DNA of 13,781 bases from an uncultured Bacteroidales bacterium (GTDB lineage: Bacteria; Bacteroidota; Bacteroidia; Bacteroidales; UBA932): contig CALBPX010000081.1 in assembly GCA_937899055.1 (NCBI GenBank), forward strand, positions 1-13,781, written 5' to 3'. Position numbers and translations under genes: made by a program. Below are positions 13,428-13,781 of the stretch, in pieces (positions within the stretch are counted from its first letter, which is position 1; every line of letters starts with the position of its first letter). The notes under the pieces are model-generated. The model had not been told where the DNA came from. It worked only from the letters and a program-made list of their open reading frames with translations, and did not search any database.

Positions 13428-13458
13428 CAAAGATAGTTAAAAAATCCCTATTTGCAAA
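13428..13458 (-). promoter_or_regulatory. Promoter of the rplM-rpsI(-rpsB-tsf) operon
   Basis: On the - strand TTTG (13458-13455) and TATCTTTG (13435-13428) are separated by 19 bases. This is an exact match to the Bacteroidota consensus (-33 TTTG, -7 TAnnTTTG, spacing 19-21). Transcription should start a few bases after 13428, near the run of C residues at 13421-13425, about 60 bases before the rplM start codon. Confidence 0.9.
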
Positions 13459-13460
13459 TC

Positions 13461-13781
13461 AGCTTTCCCTAATACTGCAAAATTAGCTTGAATGTAAACT
13501 TTCAATCGGCACGATAAAAAGGGGAGGGCACACAGGAAAGATGGGGAGGGCACACTATACTATCGAGCCCAATTCAGCTCAACAGGAATTCTCACAATAT
13601 CATATGCTTTTGCTTTTTTTTCATACTTATTTGAATGTTTGCAATAGAAATGTCTGCTGTTAAGATTATGAATATCACGATAAAAGGCAAAATGTAGAAA
13701 TATAATTCTACCAGTAAGTCTAGTAGTATAGTGGTCTCCTTTGATTGGACAGGGTTAAGCCCTTGTTAAGTCAAATTCTCC
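13461..13781. other. Right-hand intergenic region without a recognisable gene
   Basis: No frame on either strand is open for a useful length, and I see no RNA gene. The region is A+T-rich. It contains a direct repeat GGGGAGGGCACAC at 13521-13533 and 13543-13555 (22-base step) and a direct repeat CACGATAAAA at 13510-13519 and 13676-13685. It also has a 10-base inverted pair, CACTATACTA at 13553-13562 and TAGTATAGTG at 13724-13733, and a small stem AGGG-TTAAG-CCCT near 13751-13763. Any neighbour upstream of rplM must lie beyond the window. Confidence 0.6.
13521..13555. repeat. Direct repeat GGGGAGGGCACAC, two copies
   Basis: The two identical 13-base copies start at 13521 and 13543, 22 bases apart, upstream of the rplM promoter. 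They are purine-rich on the + strand and stand out from the A+T-rich surroundings. The function is unknown. Confidence 0.7.

Noticed and set aside
13721..13781. tRNA-like TAGTATAGTGGT string near the right end
   Set aside because: No acceptor stem, anticodon arm or T-arm sequence can be fitted around it.
13755..13781. Last codons of a - strand gene entering from the right (frame ending in TAA at 13755-13757)
   Set aside because: Only eight codons are visible, with no recognisable motif; a frame this short is expected by chance.

Overview
The window looks like a piece of a Bacteroidales (Bacteroidota) chromosome of moderate G+C; genus or species cannot be fixed from what is visible. Three things point there: a SusC/SusD-type outer-membrane pair, the ribosomal gene order rplM-rpsI-rpsB-tsf, and a textbook Bacteroidota promoter (TTTG, 19 bases, TATCTTTG) in front of rplM.

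Layout. Positions 1-5674 (+ strand) hold an operon of three tightly spaced genes: a SusC/RagA-family TonB-dependent transporter whose start lies left of the window, a SusD/RagB-family lipoprotein, and a third lipoprotein that I do not recognise with certainty. The spacings are 12 and 11 bases. A strong stem-loop terminator (5694-5722) closes this operon and faces the next one. On the - strand, 9888 down to 5743, are two genes 39 bases apart: a large secreted protein with macroglobulin-like domains and a plug-like domain but no barrel, then a lipoprotein serine hydrolase of the beta-lactamase/penicillin-binding-protein fold with an N-terminal Ig-like (DUF5018-type) domain. From 9889 to 10274 lies non-coding DNA with an array of five 42-base tandem repeats and the terminator of the ribosomal operon. 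On the - strand, 13362 down to 10275, is that operon: rplM (L13, GTG start), rpsI (S9), rpsB (S2) and tsf (EF-Ts).

How they work together. SusC and SusD should form an outer-membrane uptake complex in which the lipoprotein lid delivers ligand to the TonB-driven channel. The third lipoprotein is probably a surface accessory of the same complex. No glycoside hydrolase, protease or regulator is visible beside it, so the substrate is unknown. The hydrolase/plug-protein operon is probably unrelated in regulation: it is convergent and separated by the terminator. The ribosomal operon is ordinary except for its non-coding parts.

Most interesting parts. The 365-base gap between rpsI and rpsB carries several layers of short repeats and a possible 23-residue, very basic small ORF made of an eight-residue repeat just before rpsB. 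The 42-base minisatellite sits between the tsf terminator and the next gene. The rplM leader can fold into two hairpins. The last 320 bases of the window hold no gene but several short direct and inverted repeats. I found no CRISPR array, tRNA, rRNA, transposase or phage gene, and nothing I would call a proven new system.
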